Positions 50,977-60,245 are shown, counted from the stretch's first letter. The stretch: DNA of 64,000 bases from Flavobacterium sp. ZT3R18 (GCF_007097385.1 NZ_VJZS01000005.1:136705-200704), one strand, 5' to 3'. The notes: a model not told the origin generated them from the sequence alone. Translations and numbers: made by a program.

Positions 50977-52865
50977 AATGCAAACTTTTTATCTAAATCT
51001 TCCACACGCATGGTGATGAAAGTGGGTTTTTGAAATGGGGAAACATTGGGATCTTTGCAAGCAAAAAGACCATTCACTACGTTTTCTTGTTCTTTTTCGG
51101 TTAAATAAGTACCTGTTTTTACTGCTAAACTTCTGGCCATTGATTTGGCAATAGTATCGTTCTGACTGAAACTGTTTTCTGGAATTCCGTTATGTAAATC
51201 GCTCAACAATTGATCCAAAACCGCCGCCACTTCGCTCTCGGTACTATTTACCGGAATGCCCGAAATCACGATATGATCTGGATTGGATTCCTCGAAAACA
51301 AAACCTGTATTGACCAATGATTGTTGCAACTCGGCAATAAGCTCCATTTCACTTGCCGAATAAAACAAATTAATAGGAAACAACAATTGCTGACTCGAGG
51401 CATGTTGCACGGTCATATTCACTAGAAATTGCTCATACAAAACACGCTGATGCGCTCTGTTTTGATCTACAATTACCATTCCCGATTTTATAGGAGAAAC
51501 AATGTATTTTTTATGAATTTGATAGGTTTTATGAACCGATTGCTCTACTTCCCCATCATTAAACAAAGACGAGGTAACCTCTTCATTCTCAAAAGCGAAT
51601 TCATTATTCTCAAAAGTATATTCGTTATTGCTTGAAGCAAAGGCAGCGCCACCAGAAACAATACTCGTATCGTGTTTTACATCAACATACAAACTTTCCC
51701 AACTGGCGGTTGGCTCGGCTCTTTTATACGTTGGAAAAAGCTTATTGGGTTTATCTTCTGCAAAAGGATTGTAATTCCCATCGACTTGAATGGTCGGTAC
51801 TTCTCCTTCTAGATTTTTATAATGATAAGGCGTATCTAAATTGGCATCGCGTTCAAAATCCAAAACGGGCGCCACATTAAACTGCCCCAAACTGTGTTTA
51901 ATAGAAGCTCTCAAAATGGCATACATCGCACTTTCGTTATCAAACTTGATTTCGGTTTTCGTAGGATGTATGTTGATATCGATAGTATTGGGCGGTACCG
52001 TTAAATATAGGTAATAGCTGGGTTGCGCACCATCTTTCAAAATTCCATCGTATGCAGCCATAACGGCATGATGCAAATACGGACTTTTTATAAATCGGTC
52101 ATTGACAAAGAAAAACTGTTCTCCCCTGCTTTTTTTGGCAAATTCAGGTTTGCTTACAAAACCCTGAATGTTCATCATTTCCGTATCTTCAATAACGGGT
52201 ACTAATTTCTCATTGGTTTTTCCACCAAAAAAATTAACAACACGCTGTCTTAAACTCGATGGCGGCAAATTGTACATATCGCTACCATTATGATAAAACG
52301 TAAAATGAATTTTGGGGTGTGCCAAAGCAACACGTTGAAATTCATCAATTACATGACGGTATTCCACCGTATCCGATTTTAAGAAATTACGTCTTGCCGG
52401 AATATTAAAAAATAAATTTTTGACCGCAAATGAAGTTCCTTTGGGCAAAACCGCCACATCTTGAGACACGAATTTACTACCCTCAATAATAATGTGCGTT
52501 CCTAATTCTTCCTGTTCCAATTTGGTTTTCATTTCCATGTGGGCAATCGCCGCAATAGAGGCCAACGCTTCTCCGCGAAACCCTTTGGTATGCAACGAAA
52601 ATAAATCCTCGGCTTGACGAATCTTGGATGTCGCGTGACGCTCAAAACACATACGCGCATCGGTAACATTCATCCCCGAACCATTGTCAATTACCTGAAT
52701 CAATGATTTCCCAGCATCTTTAATGATTAATTTAATATCGGTTGCTTTGGCATCAACAGCATTTTCTAGTAGTTCTTTAACCACAGAAGCTGGTCTTTGC
52801 ACCACTTCACCAGCGGCAATTTGATTGGCAACATGATCTGGAAGCAATTGAATTATACTCGGCAT
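50973..52865 (-). CDS. mutL: DNA mismatch repair protein MutL
   Basis: This 630-residue protein has the GHKL ATPase N-terminus (LPDHVANQIAAGEVVQRP, ELLENAVDAKAT with E36, GFRGEALASIAA about 93-104) and a C-terminal dimerisation domain. The endonuclease motif DQHA-x2-E-x4-E is replaced by DQNRAHQ (467-473), and the zinc-site CPHGRP-type motif reads SPFQKP (609-614), so nicking activity is doubtful. It is the first gene of the mutL-rhomboid-rhomboid unit. Confidence 0.96.
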   Translation of the reverse strand: MPSIIQLLPDHVANQIAAGEVVQRPASVVKELLENAVDAKATDIKLIIKDAGKSLIQVIDNGSGMNVTDARMCFERHATSKIRQAEDLFSLHTKGFRGEALASIAAIAHMEMKTKLEQEELGTHIIIEGSKFVSQDVAVLPKGTSFAVKNLFFNIPARRNFLKSDTVEYRHVIDEFQRVALAHPKIHFTFYHNGSDMYNLPPSSLRQRVVNFFGGKTNEKLVPVIEDTEMMNIQGFVSKPEFAKKSRGEQFFFVNDRFIKSPYLHHAVMAAYDGILKDGAQPSYYLYLTVPPNTIDINIHPTKTEIKFDNESAMYAILRASIKHSLGQFNVAPVLDFERDANLDTPYHYKNLEGEVPTIQVDGNYNPFAEDKPNKLFPTYKRAEPTASWESLYVDVKHDTSIVSGGAAFASSNNEYTFENNEFAFENEEVTSSLFNDGEVEQSVHKTYQIHKKYIVSPIKSGMVIVDQNRAHQRVLYEQFLVNMTVQHASSQQLLFPINLFYSASEMELIAELQQSLVNTGFVFEESNPDHIVISGIPVNSTESEVAAVLDQLLSDLHNGIPENSFSQNDTIAKSMARSLAVKTGTYLTEKEQENVVNGLFACKDPNVSPFQKPTFITMRVEDLDKKFAL

Positions 52866-52924
52866 TAAGATAATTTTAGATTTAGGATTTTAGATTTTAA
52901 ATAAAGGATTAAAACCAAAGAGCA

Positions 52925-52932
52925 CAAATTTA
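52925..52932 (-). promoter_or_regulatory. -7 promoter element for mutL
   Basis: The minus strand reads TAAATTTG, 59 bases before the ATG at 52865. Confidence 0.45.
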
Positions 52933-53153
52933 AGGAATTTCTATTGGGTTTTATAGCTTTCATACTCATAAAAAAAACCAAAAACACCGCAACAATTCTA
53001 AACAACTTTTCATCAATACAATACCATGAACATGCTATGCTAAAAAACAAAAAAACCTATACCATTCAGTGAACAGTATAGGCTCTTTTTATAGTAATTA
53101 GTGGATAGCAGTCAGTAATTAGCTTTTCACTAATTTCTAATCACTTGAAATAA

Positions 53154-53726
53154 TTATTCCTCAATTTGCAAAGGTAAATTTTCGATTCGCAAAGCACCCG
53201 GAGACAACAAATGTTGGTTATCAATTTGATGAGACAACGAAGCCTGTTGACGAATATAAGCCATTTTTATGGCCGCAATTGCCGCTTCTGTTCCTTTGTT
53301 TCCGTGAATTCCACCGCTTCTATCAATAGATTGCTGCATGGTATCATCAGTCAGTACACAAAAAATAACAGGAATATCCGTTTGAACATTCAAGTCTTTA
53401 ATCCCTTGGGTTACACCTTCGCATACAAAATCAAAATGTTTTGTTTGCCCTTGAATCACACATCCAATAGCGATTACAGCATCAACATTTTGAGTTTGCA
53501 ACATTTTCTTTGAACCATAAATCAGTTCAAAACTTCCAGGAACATTCCAACGGATAATATGATGAGAAGGAACTTCATTTTCTAATAAAGCAGTAATTGC
53601 CCCTTTAAAAAGCCCTTCTGTGATGGTATCATTCCATTCTGAAACAACAATCCCAAAGCGAAAATCTTTCGCGTTTGGGACTGTGTTTTTATCGTAATCA
53701 GATAAATTTTTATTTACGGTAGCCAT
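53154..53726 (-). CDS. ribH: 6,7-dimethyl-8-ribityllumazine synthase
   Basis: This 190-residue enzyme performs the penultimate riboflavin step. RFGIVVSEWNDTIT (about 23-36), WNVPGSFELIYGSKKM (about 60-75), GCVIQGQTKHFDFVCEGV (about 88-105) and GIHGNKGTEAAIAAIKMA (about 139-156) match the family. A tail of about 30 residues after the usual end is longer than usual. It is downstream of the TPR gene. A TTTAGATT-type repeat stands at its start. Confidence 0.95.
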   Translation of the reverse strand: MATVNKNLSDYDKNTVPNAKDFRFGIVVSEWNDTITEGLFKGAITALLENEVPSHHIIRWNVPGSFELIYGSKKMLQTQNVDAVIAIGCVIQGQTKHFDFVCEGVTQGIKDLNVQTDIPVIFCVLTDDTMQQSIDRSGGIHGNKGTEAAIAAIKMAYIRQQASLSHQIDNQHLLSPGALRIENLPLQIEE

Positions 53727-53731
53727 TTTTA

Positions 53732-53768
53732 TTTTAGAATTTAGATTTTAGAATTTAGATTTTAGATA
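53732..53768. repeat. TTTAGAAT/TTTAGATT tandem repeat in the ribH leader
   Basis: Four 8-base units follow the ribH start on the upstream side. Confidence 0.65.
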
Positions 53769-53817
53769 CTAAAGATAGAACTTTGAAATCCATAAACCAA
53801 CATTCCTAAATCATTTT

Positions 53818-54597
53818 TTACTCTTGTGACAAACCTATCAAACCATCAACTGTAGCAGCTTCTGGAGCGTTTTCGTAATTCTCTTTAATATCTGTAAAAT
53901 ATTTCAATGCATCTGCTTTATTTCCTAATGCCAATGCTACTTTACCCGCTTTCATCAAGAAACGTGGTGTAGTAAAATCATTTTTGCTAGCGTCAACAGC
54001 TTTCAAATAAAAATCTAAAGCCTCTTTTGGTTCATTTTTTTGAGAGTAAGCATCTCCTATCGCACCTTTTGCCAAAGCACTTAAGATAATGTCTTTTGAA
54101 GAGAACTTACCTAAAGAAGCAATCGCTTCATCATATTTACCGGTGTTCAAGTAAGCGATACCTGCGTAATAGTTAGCCAAATTTCCTGCAGCTGTACCAG
54201 AATATTCGTCTGCAATTTTTACAAATCCGAATTTACCTTCTGAACCATTCAATGATAATTTATACAATGAATCGCTAGCCACACCGTTAGTCGCTTTCTC
54301 AAAATTAGATTGCGCTACAAACATTTCGCTAGCAGCATCCTCTTCTTTAGGAGAGGCTACAAATTTTTGGTATGCAAAATATCCTACAGTAACTAGTGTA
54401 ATAGCACCAACAACTCCAATTATAATTTTCTGATTTTTAGCAACCCAATCCTCTGTCCTAGAAGCTGTTTCGTCTAATTTCGAAAAAACCTCAGCCGTAG
54501 CACTGTCCTTTTCGTCAATCGTTACATTCTCAACTGCATCGTCTTTTACTTCTTTTTCTTTTGGTGCTTTATATCCTCTTTTACTGTAAGTAGCCAT
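53818..54597 (-). CDS. membrane-anchored tetratricopeptide-repeat protein (YfgM-like)
   Basis: This 259-residue protein has a charged cytosolic N-terminus, one TM helix (IIIGVVGAITLVTVGYFAY, about 58-76) and then TPR units, such as AGNLANYYAGIAYLNTGKYDEAI and AKGAIGDAYSQKNEPKEALDFYLKAV. Its plan resembles YfgM, which associates with the SecYEG translocon and chaperones. The role here is inferred. It is upstream of ribH on the same strand with its own promoter. Confidence 0.88.
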   Translation of the reverse strand: MATYSKRGYKAPKEKEVKDDAVENVTIDEKDSATAEVFSKLDETASRTEDWVAKNQKIIIGVVGAITLVTVGYFAYQKFVASPKEEDAASEMFVAQSNFEKATNGVASDSLYKLSLNGSEGKFGFVKIADEYSGTAAGNLANYYAGIAYLNTGKYDEAIASLGKFSSKDIILSALAKGAIGDAYSQKNEPKEALDFYLKAVDASKNDFTTPRFLMKAGKVALALGNKADALKYFTDIKENYENAPEAATVDGLIGLSQE

Positions 54598-54620
54598 TTA
54601 AAATTTAATTTAGTGAACGG

Positions 54621-54628
54621 CAAAAATA
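54621..54628 (-). promoter_or_regulatory. -7 promoter element for the TPR-ribH unit
   Basis: The minus strand reads TATTTTTG, 23 bases before the TPR gene ATG. Confidence 0.55.
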
Positions 54629-54741
54629 AAATTTTTATTCTAATGCACGTAAAAAAAACTGATTTTATATTAAAAATTAAAAAAAATATTTTTCCGAAGT
54701 GATTTCATCTACAAAAACCCTCCCCAACATTCGAATAATTT

Positions 54742-54854
54742 GGGCATGCCACCAGCTAGAAAAAAGGGCTATTCTCTTTGTCGTCAGGGCCCTTTTTCCT
54801 AGCTGCTGTCGGGCTATCCACGCTACAAGGTAGCCAGCTCCTATCCCTCACGCA
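54742..54854 (+). ncRNA. structured element, family B copy 3
   Basis: A 113-base element. Outer GGGCATG with CACGC (one mismatch), a long stem around CAGCTAGAAAAAAGGGC paired to GCCCTTTTTCCTAGCTG, the small hairpin GCTAC-AAG-GTAGC and the CTCCTATCCCTCACGCA end. The stem sequence is unlike copies at 26771 and 37541 although it remains largely complementary. It lies between the divergent TPR and recF genes. Confidence 0.65.
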
Positions 54855-54988
54855 AGCGCACGAACGTAGTAAAAAAACGAAAACACAAATTCCCATCCTT
54901 TATATCGATATTTTTCAATAATTTGCACCCTCTTTAAAACGGCCCATAAAAAAGGCTTCAAAGTCAACAATTCCAGCAAGAACTTCAG

Positions 54989-56068
54989 ATGTATCTAAAA
55001 AAAATATCCCTATTCAATTACAAAAACTTTTCCGAAGCCAATTTCGAGTTTGACAGCAAAATCAATTGTTTTGTGGGCAAAAACGGCATCGGAAAAACCA
55101 ATGTACTGGATGCCATCTACCATTTGTCCTATGGAAAAAGTTATTTCAATCCACTGGCCGTTCAAAACATCAAACACGGCGAAGAGTTTTTTGTCATTGA
55201 TGCCGAATTTGAAAAGAACGAAAGAACCGAGCAAATTGTCTGCAGCCTCAAAAAAGGGCAAAAAAAAATACTGAAACGCAACGGAAAAGCCTACGATAAA
55301 TTCTCAGACCACATCGGATTCATTCCCTTGGTCATCATATCGCCAGCCGACAGAGATTTAATTGTAGAAGGAAGCGAAACCCGAAGAAAGTTTATGGACA
55401 GCGTGATTTCCCAATTAGACTCACACTATTTACAGCAACTCATTCATTATCAGAAAGTAATGAATCAGCGCAATGCCTTATTAAAGTACTTTGCCTTGAA
55501 TCACACCTATGACAACGACACCTTATCTATATATAATGAGCAACTAACCGAATTTGGCCAATCCATTTTCGAAAAAAGAAAAGCGTTCATTGCCGAGTTC
55601 ATTCCTATTTTCAACTTTCACCATCACAATATAACAGGTTCACAGGAATCGGTTCAGTTGATTTATGAAAGCCATTTATTCGAAAATGATTTACTCACGC
55701 TGTTACAACAAAACATCAACAAAGACCGAATGCTGCAATACACCAGTGTCGGAATCCATAAAGACGACCTATCTTTTGAAATAGATAATTATCCGATCAA
55801 AAAATTTGGCTCCCAAGGACAGCAAAAATCATTTTTAATCGCTCTCAAACTCGCACAGTTCGAATTCCTGAAAAAACAAAGTGGCGTAAAACCCATCCTG
55901 CTTTTTGACGACATCTTTGATAAATTAGACGAAAGTCGCGTGTCTAAAATTATAGAAATGGTCAACAACGACGCCTTTGGACAACTTTTCATATCAGACA
56001 CCCATCCCGAGCGCACGGAAACAATTGTAAAATCGACACTACAGAGTTATACTATTTTTAATTTGTGA
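54989..56068 (+). CDS. recF: DNA replication and repair protein RecF
   Basis: This 359-residue SMC-like ATPase loads RecA at gaps. Walker [10 protein letters not shown] (30-38), the signature [18 protein letters not shown] (about 271-288) and Walker [16 protein letters not shown] (about 308-322) are all present. The length is normal. It is about 19 kb from dnaA in this window and not in a dnaA operon. Confidence 0.95.
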   Translation: MYLKKISLFNYKNFSEANFEFDSKINCFVGKNGIGKTNVLDAIYHLSYGKSYFNPLAVQNIKHGEEFFVIDAEFEKNERTEQIVCSLKKGQKKILKRNGKAYDKFSDHIGFIPLVIISPADRDLIVEGSETRRKFMDSVISQLDSHYLQQLIHYQKVMNQRNALLKYFALNHTYDNDTLSIYNEQLTEFGQSIFEKRKAFIAEFIPIFNFHHHNITGSQESVQLIYESHLFENDLLTLLQQNINKDRMLQYTSVGIHKDDLSFEIDNYPIKKFGSQGQQKSFLIALKLAQFEFLKKQSGVKPILLFDDIFDKLDESRVSKIIEMVNNDAFGQLFISDTHPERTETIVKSTLQSYTIFNL

Positions 56069-56125
56069 ATTTTATTGTGATTAGTAAATAATAATCAGCT
56101 GTAATAAGTAATAGAAATAAAATAA

Positions 56126-56189
56126 TGTCGTATTTCGATTTAATAAAGACCTAAATGCTTACTGAAATTTATCATTATAAAATACGACA
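56126..56189. repeat. 10-bp inverted repeat downstream of recF
   Basis: TGTCGTATTT (56126-56135) and AAATACGACA (56180-56189) are perfect complements 44 bases apart, just before the small membrane ORF. Confidence 0.4.
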
Positions 56190-56259
56190 ACATATTTTTC
56201 TTATTACTTAAACCACATATTGAGTTAAAGAAATCCTTTTTTTAAACAATCCTCTACGT

Positions 56260-56460
56260 ATGAAGCAAATTTTATCATTTACAATCTTTATTAATTTACT
56301 GTCAAAACTTTGTTTACGTATTTCAATACTATTTCTTTCGGGCTACATTATTATTTACGGATATGAAGGTATAAATCTTCAAAGATTAACTATCGTAATT
56401 GGAATACAATTATCAGTTTTAATCGCTACCTCAGTTATAATTAAAAAATTACGAGCTTAA
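56260..56460 (+). CDS. small two-helix membrane protein (uncertain)
   Basis: This 66-residue frame (MKQILSFTIFINLLSKLC to ATSVIIKKLRA) would make two TM helices (about 5-30 and 42-60) with a positive C-terminus. I recognise no family. Only the start position (an ATG with an A/T-rich leader) and the membrane pattern support it. It stands alone between recF and a repeat cluster. Confidence 0.35.
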   Translation: MKQILSFTIFINLLSKLCLRISILFLSGYIIIYGYEGINLQRLTIVIGIQLSVLIATSVIIKKLRA

Positions 56461-56551
56461 ATTCAAATATTGTTATTCTTTTATTCAATTTATCTTAAAA
56501 TTTGAATTGACTCTAGTAAAAGTTCAATATGCTTAAGTTAAAGATTCCTAT

Positions 56552-56672
56552 GACCTTGGAAAGGTCAAATGTTTATAGAAAAATTCGCAACGTGCGCGTT
56601 CGACCCCAGCGGGGTCGTAGGAACGTATATGAATGTCACGATTTCTATAAACATTGAAATCCTCTGGATTTC
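56552..56672. repeat. cluster of short hairpins related to the 40252 element
   Basis: It contains GACCTTGGAAAGGTC, a pair AATGTTTATAGAAA/TTTCTATAAACATT (56568-56581 with 56642-56655), CGACCCCAGCGGGGTCG (56601-56617) and GAAATCCTCTGGATTTC (56656-56672). The order hairpin-ATGxTTATAGAAA-hairpin is the same as in 40252-40451. Apart from this, the 56461-56931 gap contains no supportable gene. Confidence 0.6.
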
Positions 56673-56931
56673 TCTGAATCTCAATAAAATCAGACTTTAA
56701 CTAAAAGCAATTTAAAATCCGTAACAAACTGAATAGTCGCATATTTTTCACATTTACGAGCATTTATACCTGTTGCATCAATCTAACTCAGATTACAAAA
56801 AAACAACCAAAAGGGTTTTCAAAAAAAACATTCATTTTAGCATTACATACGGCAAATCACTTTTAACTAATCACTATGGACTGAATAGCTCCAAATTGCT
56901 TAATTTTACACCATATATAAATCAAAATCAA

Positions 56932-57630
56932 ATGAACTTTAAACACTTTTATTTATTAGCGATATCCTTCATCCTGTTTTCTTGCAACGGACAAACATCC
57001 CCAGCTGTTAAAACCATTGATGTAAAAACGTATTCAGAAAAAATAAACGCCACGCCAAAAGCCCAAATTCTAGATGTTCGTACCCCCGAGGAATATGCAA
57101 CGGGACATATTGAAAACTCTGACAACGTAAACTGGCTTAGTGATAGTTTCACTTTAAGAACTGACAAATACGACAAAACAAAACCAGTTTTTGTGTATTG
57201 CAAAAGTGGCGGAAGAAGCATCAAAGCAGCCAATAAATTAGCCGAATTGGGTTTTACCACCATTTATAATCTTGATGGCGGAATACTCAAATGGGAGGCC
57301 GCAGGATTATCTAAACCCGATGACAAAATTATAGGTGTTTGCAGTCAAGAATATGCCGAATTATTGAACACCGACAAGGAAGTATTGATTAATTTTTATG
57401 CGCCTTGGTGTGCACCCTGCAAAAAAATGGAGCCCTATATCCTAAAAATGCAAAAAGAAATGGGAGATAAAGTAGTCATCATCCGATTGAATGCCGACGA
57501 AAACAAAACCATCATGCAGGATTTAAAAATTAGTGAACTCCCTACTTTATTATTGTATAAAAACAAAGCCATAAAATGGCAGAATTCAGGATTCATTAGC
57601 GAGGACGATTTAAAAAAACAATTACTATAA
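56932..57630 (+). CDS. lipoprotein with rhodanese and thioredoxin domains
   Basis: From ATG 56932 the protein has 232 residues. It has a lipoprotein signal with lipobox Cys C18 (ISFILFSC). The rhodanese domain (about 28-125) contains ILDVRTPEEY and the active-site loop YCKSGGRS. A thioredoxin domain (about 135-232) has WCAPC and the cis-Pro in SELPTLLLY. The fusion suggests envelope sulfur or disulfide redox chemistry. The 53-residue extension upstream is repeat sequence and is rejected. Confidence 0.9.
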   Translation: MNFKHFYLLAISFILFSCNGQTSPAVKTIDVKTYSEKINATPKAQILDVRTPEEYATGHIENSDNVNWLSDSFTLRTDKYDKTKPVFVYCKSGGRSIKAANKLAELGFTTIYNLDGGILKWEAAGLSKPDDKIIGVCSQEYAELLNTDKEVLINFYAPWCAPCKKMEPYILKMQKEMGDKVVIIRLNADENKTIMQDLKISELPTLLLYKNKAIKWQNSGFISEDDLKKQLL

Positions 57631-57637
57631 TCGGCTT

Positions 57638-58309
57638 ATGCTCTCCAAAGACACCCTACAATTCCTGGAAGATTTAAAAGTCAATAACAATCGCGATTGG
57701 TTTCTTGAAAACAAAAAACGCTACGAAGCCGTAAAGGAAGACTACCATCAACTGGCAGCTTCTTTCTTAGAGGCCTTGAAACCACTAGATTCTTCGCTTG
57801 AATTGCTCGAGGTAAAAAATTGCACGTTCCGAATCAATCGCGATGTTCGATTTTCCAAAGACAAATCACCATATAAAACAAATCTTGGAATATGGATTTC
57901 TAGCGGCACCAAAGGATGGAGTCGTTCGGGTTACTATATTCAGATCGAAAAAGGGGCTAGTTTTGTAGCTGGTGGATTTTACTCGCCAGAAATGCCCGAT
58001 TTGAAGAAAATTAGAAAAGAAATCGCTTTCTTCCACGAGGATTTAGTTGAAATTTTGAAAAACAAAACCTTTCAAGAAGAATACAACGGTTTGGACATTA
58101 CCGAGACCAACTGCCTTAAAAACGCACCAAAGGATTACCCAAAAGATCATCAGGCAATTGAATTTCTGAAATTAAAAAGCTTTACCGCAAGCCATCAATT
58201 CGATTCGAAATTGGCTTTACAAAAAGACTTTGTCTCCGTCATGGCAGCCAAGATGATTACTTTAAAACCATTAAATGACTTTATAAATAGAGCCTTAACC
58301 TCCGAATAA
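57638..58309 (+). CDS. DUF2461 family protein
   Basis: This 223-residue protein begins MLSKDTLQFLEDLKVNNNRDWF and contains FRINRDVRFSKDKSPYKTNLG (about 68-88) and GGFYSPEMPDLKKIRKEIA (about 111-129), which match the DUF2461 family. Function unknown. It starts eight bases after the rhodanese-thioredoxin gene, so it is likely co-transcribed. Confidence 0.92.
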   Translation: MLSKDTLQFLEDLKVNNNRDWFLENKKRYEAVKEDYHQLAASFLEALKPLDSSLELLEVKNCTFRINRDVRFSKDKSPYKTNLGIWISSGTKGWSRSGYYIQIEKGASFVAGGFYSPEMPDLKKIRKEIAFFHEDLVEILKNKTFQEEYNGLDITETNCLKNAPKDYPKDHQAIEFLKLKSFTASHQFDSKLALQKDFVSVMAAKMITLKPLNDFINRALTSE

Positions 58310-58353
58310 ACTCAAAGTCGAACATCTATTTTTATTTATAAAACAAAATCCGA

Positions 58354-59379
58354 ATGGAAATATTACACCATTTTTCTTTAAAAAACTACAATACATTTGG
58401 CATTGAAGCCAAAGCCCAGCAATTTGTTGCCGTTCACACTGTACCCGAATTAAAAAGCATTTTAGAACAAAACAAATCCGAAAAAAAATTCATTCTTGGC
58501 GGCGGAAGTAACATGCTTTTGACAAAAGACATCGAAGCTTTGGTCATCCACATCGATTTAAAAGGAAAAAAGATTCTGAAAGAAGATGATGACTTTGTTT
58601 GGATTGAAGGTCAAGCGGGCGAAAACTGGCATGAATTTGTGCTTTGGAACATCGATCAAAATTTTGGCGGACTAGAAAACATGTCTCTTATTCCCGGAAA
58701 CGTAGGCACCACGCCAGTACAAAACATTGGTGCTTATGGCACCGAAATGAAAGACACCTTTGTTTCCTGTGAAGCTATCAATATCGAAAATCAAGAAACA
58801 AAAACGTTTACCAAAGAAGAATGCCACTTTGGATACCGAGAAAGTATTTTTAAGCACGAGGTAAAAGATCAATACGTGATAACCTCCGTTGTTTTCAAAC
58901 TAACGAAACGCAATCATAAAATCAATACTTCCTACGGAGATATTGCCGCCGAGTTAGTCAAAAACAATCCCGAAACTTCGGGGCAAGCTCCAACTTTAAA
59001 AAACGTGAGTAATGCGGTAATTGCCATTCGAAAAAGCAAATTACCCGATCCAGCCGAATTAGGAAACAGTGGTAGTTTTTTCAAAAATCCAATTCTTTTA
59101 AAAACTAATTTTGAGAAAATTCATCAAAAATTCCCAGAAATGAGATTCTTTGACATTTCAGAAACAGAAGTCAAAGTTCCAGCGGGCTGGTTGATTGAAC
59201 AAGCAGGCTTAAAAGGAAAACGTTTTGGAGATGCCGGAATACACAAAAATCAAGCATTAGTTTTAGTGAATTATGGAGGTGCAACCGGACAGGAAATTTT
59301 GAATGTTTCCAAAACTGTACAGGATACTGTTTTCAATACATTCGGCATTCACATTGAAGCGGAAGTGAATATAATTTAG
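58354..59379 (+). CDS. murB: UDP-N-acetylmuramate dehydrogenase
   Basis: This 341-residue FAD enzyme reduces UDP-GlcNAc-enolpyruvate in peptidoglycan synthesis. The FAD site ILGGGSNMLL (about 48-57), the PGNVGTTPVQNIGAYGTE segment (about 113-130), GYRESIFK (about 160-167) and the catalytic Ser in GNSGSFFKNP (about 231-240) place it in the E. coli-like type I MurB group. It lies 44 bases after the DUF2461 gene. A nested palindrome follows its stop by 32 bases. Confidence 0.95.
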   Translation: MEILHHFSLKNYNTFGIEAKAQQFVAVHTVPELKSILEQNKSEKKFILGGGSNMLLTKDIEALVIHIDLKGKKILKEDDDFVWIEGQAGENWHEFVLWNIDQNFGGLENMSLIPGNVGTTPVQNIGAYGTEMKDTFVSCEAINIENQETKTFTKEECHFGYRESIFKHEVKDQYVITSVVFKLTKRNHKINTSYGDIAAELVKNNPETSGQAPTLKNVSNAVIAIRKSKLPDPAELGNSGSFFKNPILLKTNFEKIHQKFPEMRFFDISETEVKVPAGWLIEQAGLKGKRFGDAGIHKNQALVLVNYGGATGQEILNVSKTVQDTVFNTFGIHIEAEVNII

Positions 59380-59410
59380 AAGTTGGAAGCTTTGAATTGC
59401 CTTCAGCTTT

Positions 59411-59542
59411 GAATTGCCTCCTGCTTCAGCTGGAGGAATAAAATAAAAATTGCATTATTGGCTTTAGCCAAAATAGTATCTTTTTGGCTAAAGCCAATCA
59501 AAAAAACATCCATTTTCCTCCAGCTGAAGCTGGAGGCAATTG
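59411..59542. repeat. nested REP-like palindrome
   Basis: Outer 28-base arms (59411-59438 with 59515-59542) match except at two positions and contain the sub-palindrome CCTCCAGCTGAAGCTGGAGG. The inner arms, ATTGGCTTTAGCCAAA (59457-59472) and the complementary TTTGGCTAAAGCCAAT, are again palindromic. Multi-level palindromes like this are typical of REP sequences mobilised by RAYT transposases; no such transposase is in the window. Confidence 0.65.
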
Positions 59543-59559
59543 ATTTAAATCCACAAGAC

Positions 59560-60174
59560 ATGTATATCCCAGATTTATACAAAAACGAAGACAAAGAGTC
59601 TATTAGAAAATTCCTAAAAGAAAATGCTTTCGGTCTTCTCATCAATCAAACCAATGGAAAGTTATGGGCAACCCATATTCCATTGGAATTAGATTATAAT
59701 AAAGAAGGTTCAGCAATTTTGATGGGACATATTTCAAAAGAGAACCCACAATGGACTGCATTTGAATCGAATGATCAAATTCTGGCTGTTTTTATGGGAC
59801 CTCATTCCTATATTTCTCCGTCTTGGTACGATCACGAGAATGTTCCCACTTGGAATTACACCGCGGTTCATGTTTATGGAAAGATAAAAATCATAGAAGG
59901 AGATGCCGTAATCGACTCCTTAACCAAATTGGTCGACAAATACGAGAAAAACTCCAAATGCCCCGTTCGAGTAGCCGATTTATCCAAAAAAACAATGATG
60001 CAAACCCGCGGCATTGTAGCTTTTGAAATTAAAATCGAAGAAATACAAGCCCAAACTAAAATGTCACAAAATAGGGATGACAAAAATTACACAAACATTA
60101 TTTCCGAACTTGAAAAGACTGAAAACCAGCAATCTATGGCTGTAGCAAAAGAAATGGCAAACTATAGAAAGTAA
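59560..60174 (+). CDS. PaiB-like FMN-binding protein
   Basis: From ATG 59560 the protein has 204 residues. It begins MYIPDLYKNEDKESIRKF, then NAFGLLINQ, ATHIPLEL, GHISKENPQWTAF (about 73-85), VFMGPHSYISPSWYD (about 92-106) and VPTWNYTAVHVYGK (about 110-123), the PaiB pattern: an FMN-binding split-barrel. PaiB represses genes in Bacillus; in Flavobacteria its role is unknown. The first 34 residues of the longer frame come from the upstream palindrome, so I reject them. Confidence 0.9.
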   Translation: MYIPDLYKNEDKESIRKFLKENAFGLLINQTNGKLWATHIPLELDYNKEGSAILMGHISKENPQWTAFESNDQILAVFMGPHSYISPSWYDHENVPTWNYTAVHVYGKIKIIEGDAVIDSLTKLVDKYEKNSKCPVRVADLSKKTMMQTRGIVAFEIKIEEIQAQTKMSQNRDDKNYTNIISELEKTENQQSMAVAKEMANYRK

Positions 60175-60210
60175 TTATCGATTTTACATTGATAATTCAC
60201 AATTGGTAAT

Positions 60211-60218
60211 TACATTTG
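60211..60218 (+). promoter_or_regulatory. -7 promoter element for the glycosyltransferase-sigma pair
   Basis: TACATTTG matches TAnnTTTG and ends 27 bases before the ATG at 60246. It overlaps the TTG that would start the longer frame, which is why that start is rejected. Confidence 0.55.
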
Positions 60219-60245
60219 CAGTCGTTTTTAAAAGCCAAAAATACT

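Noticed and set aside
56773..56931. 53-residue N-terminal extension of the rhodanese-thioredoxin protein
   Set aside because: It would bury the lipoprotein signal, and it includes repeat-like DNA; ATG 56932 gives a normal lipobox.
59458..59559. 34-residue N-terminal extension of the PaiB-like protein
   Set aside because: It is encoded by the nested palindrome; PaiB proteins begin MYIP.
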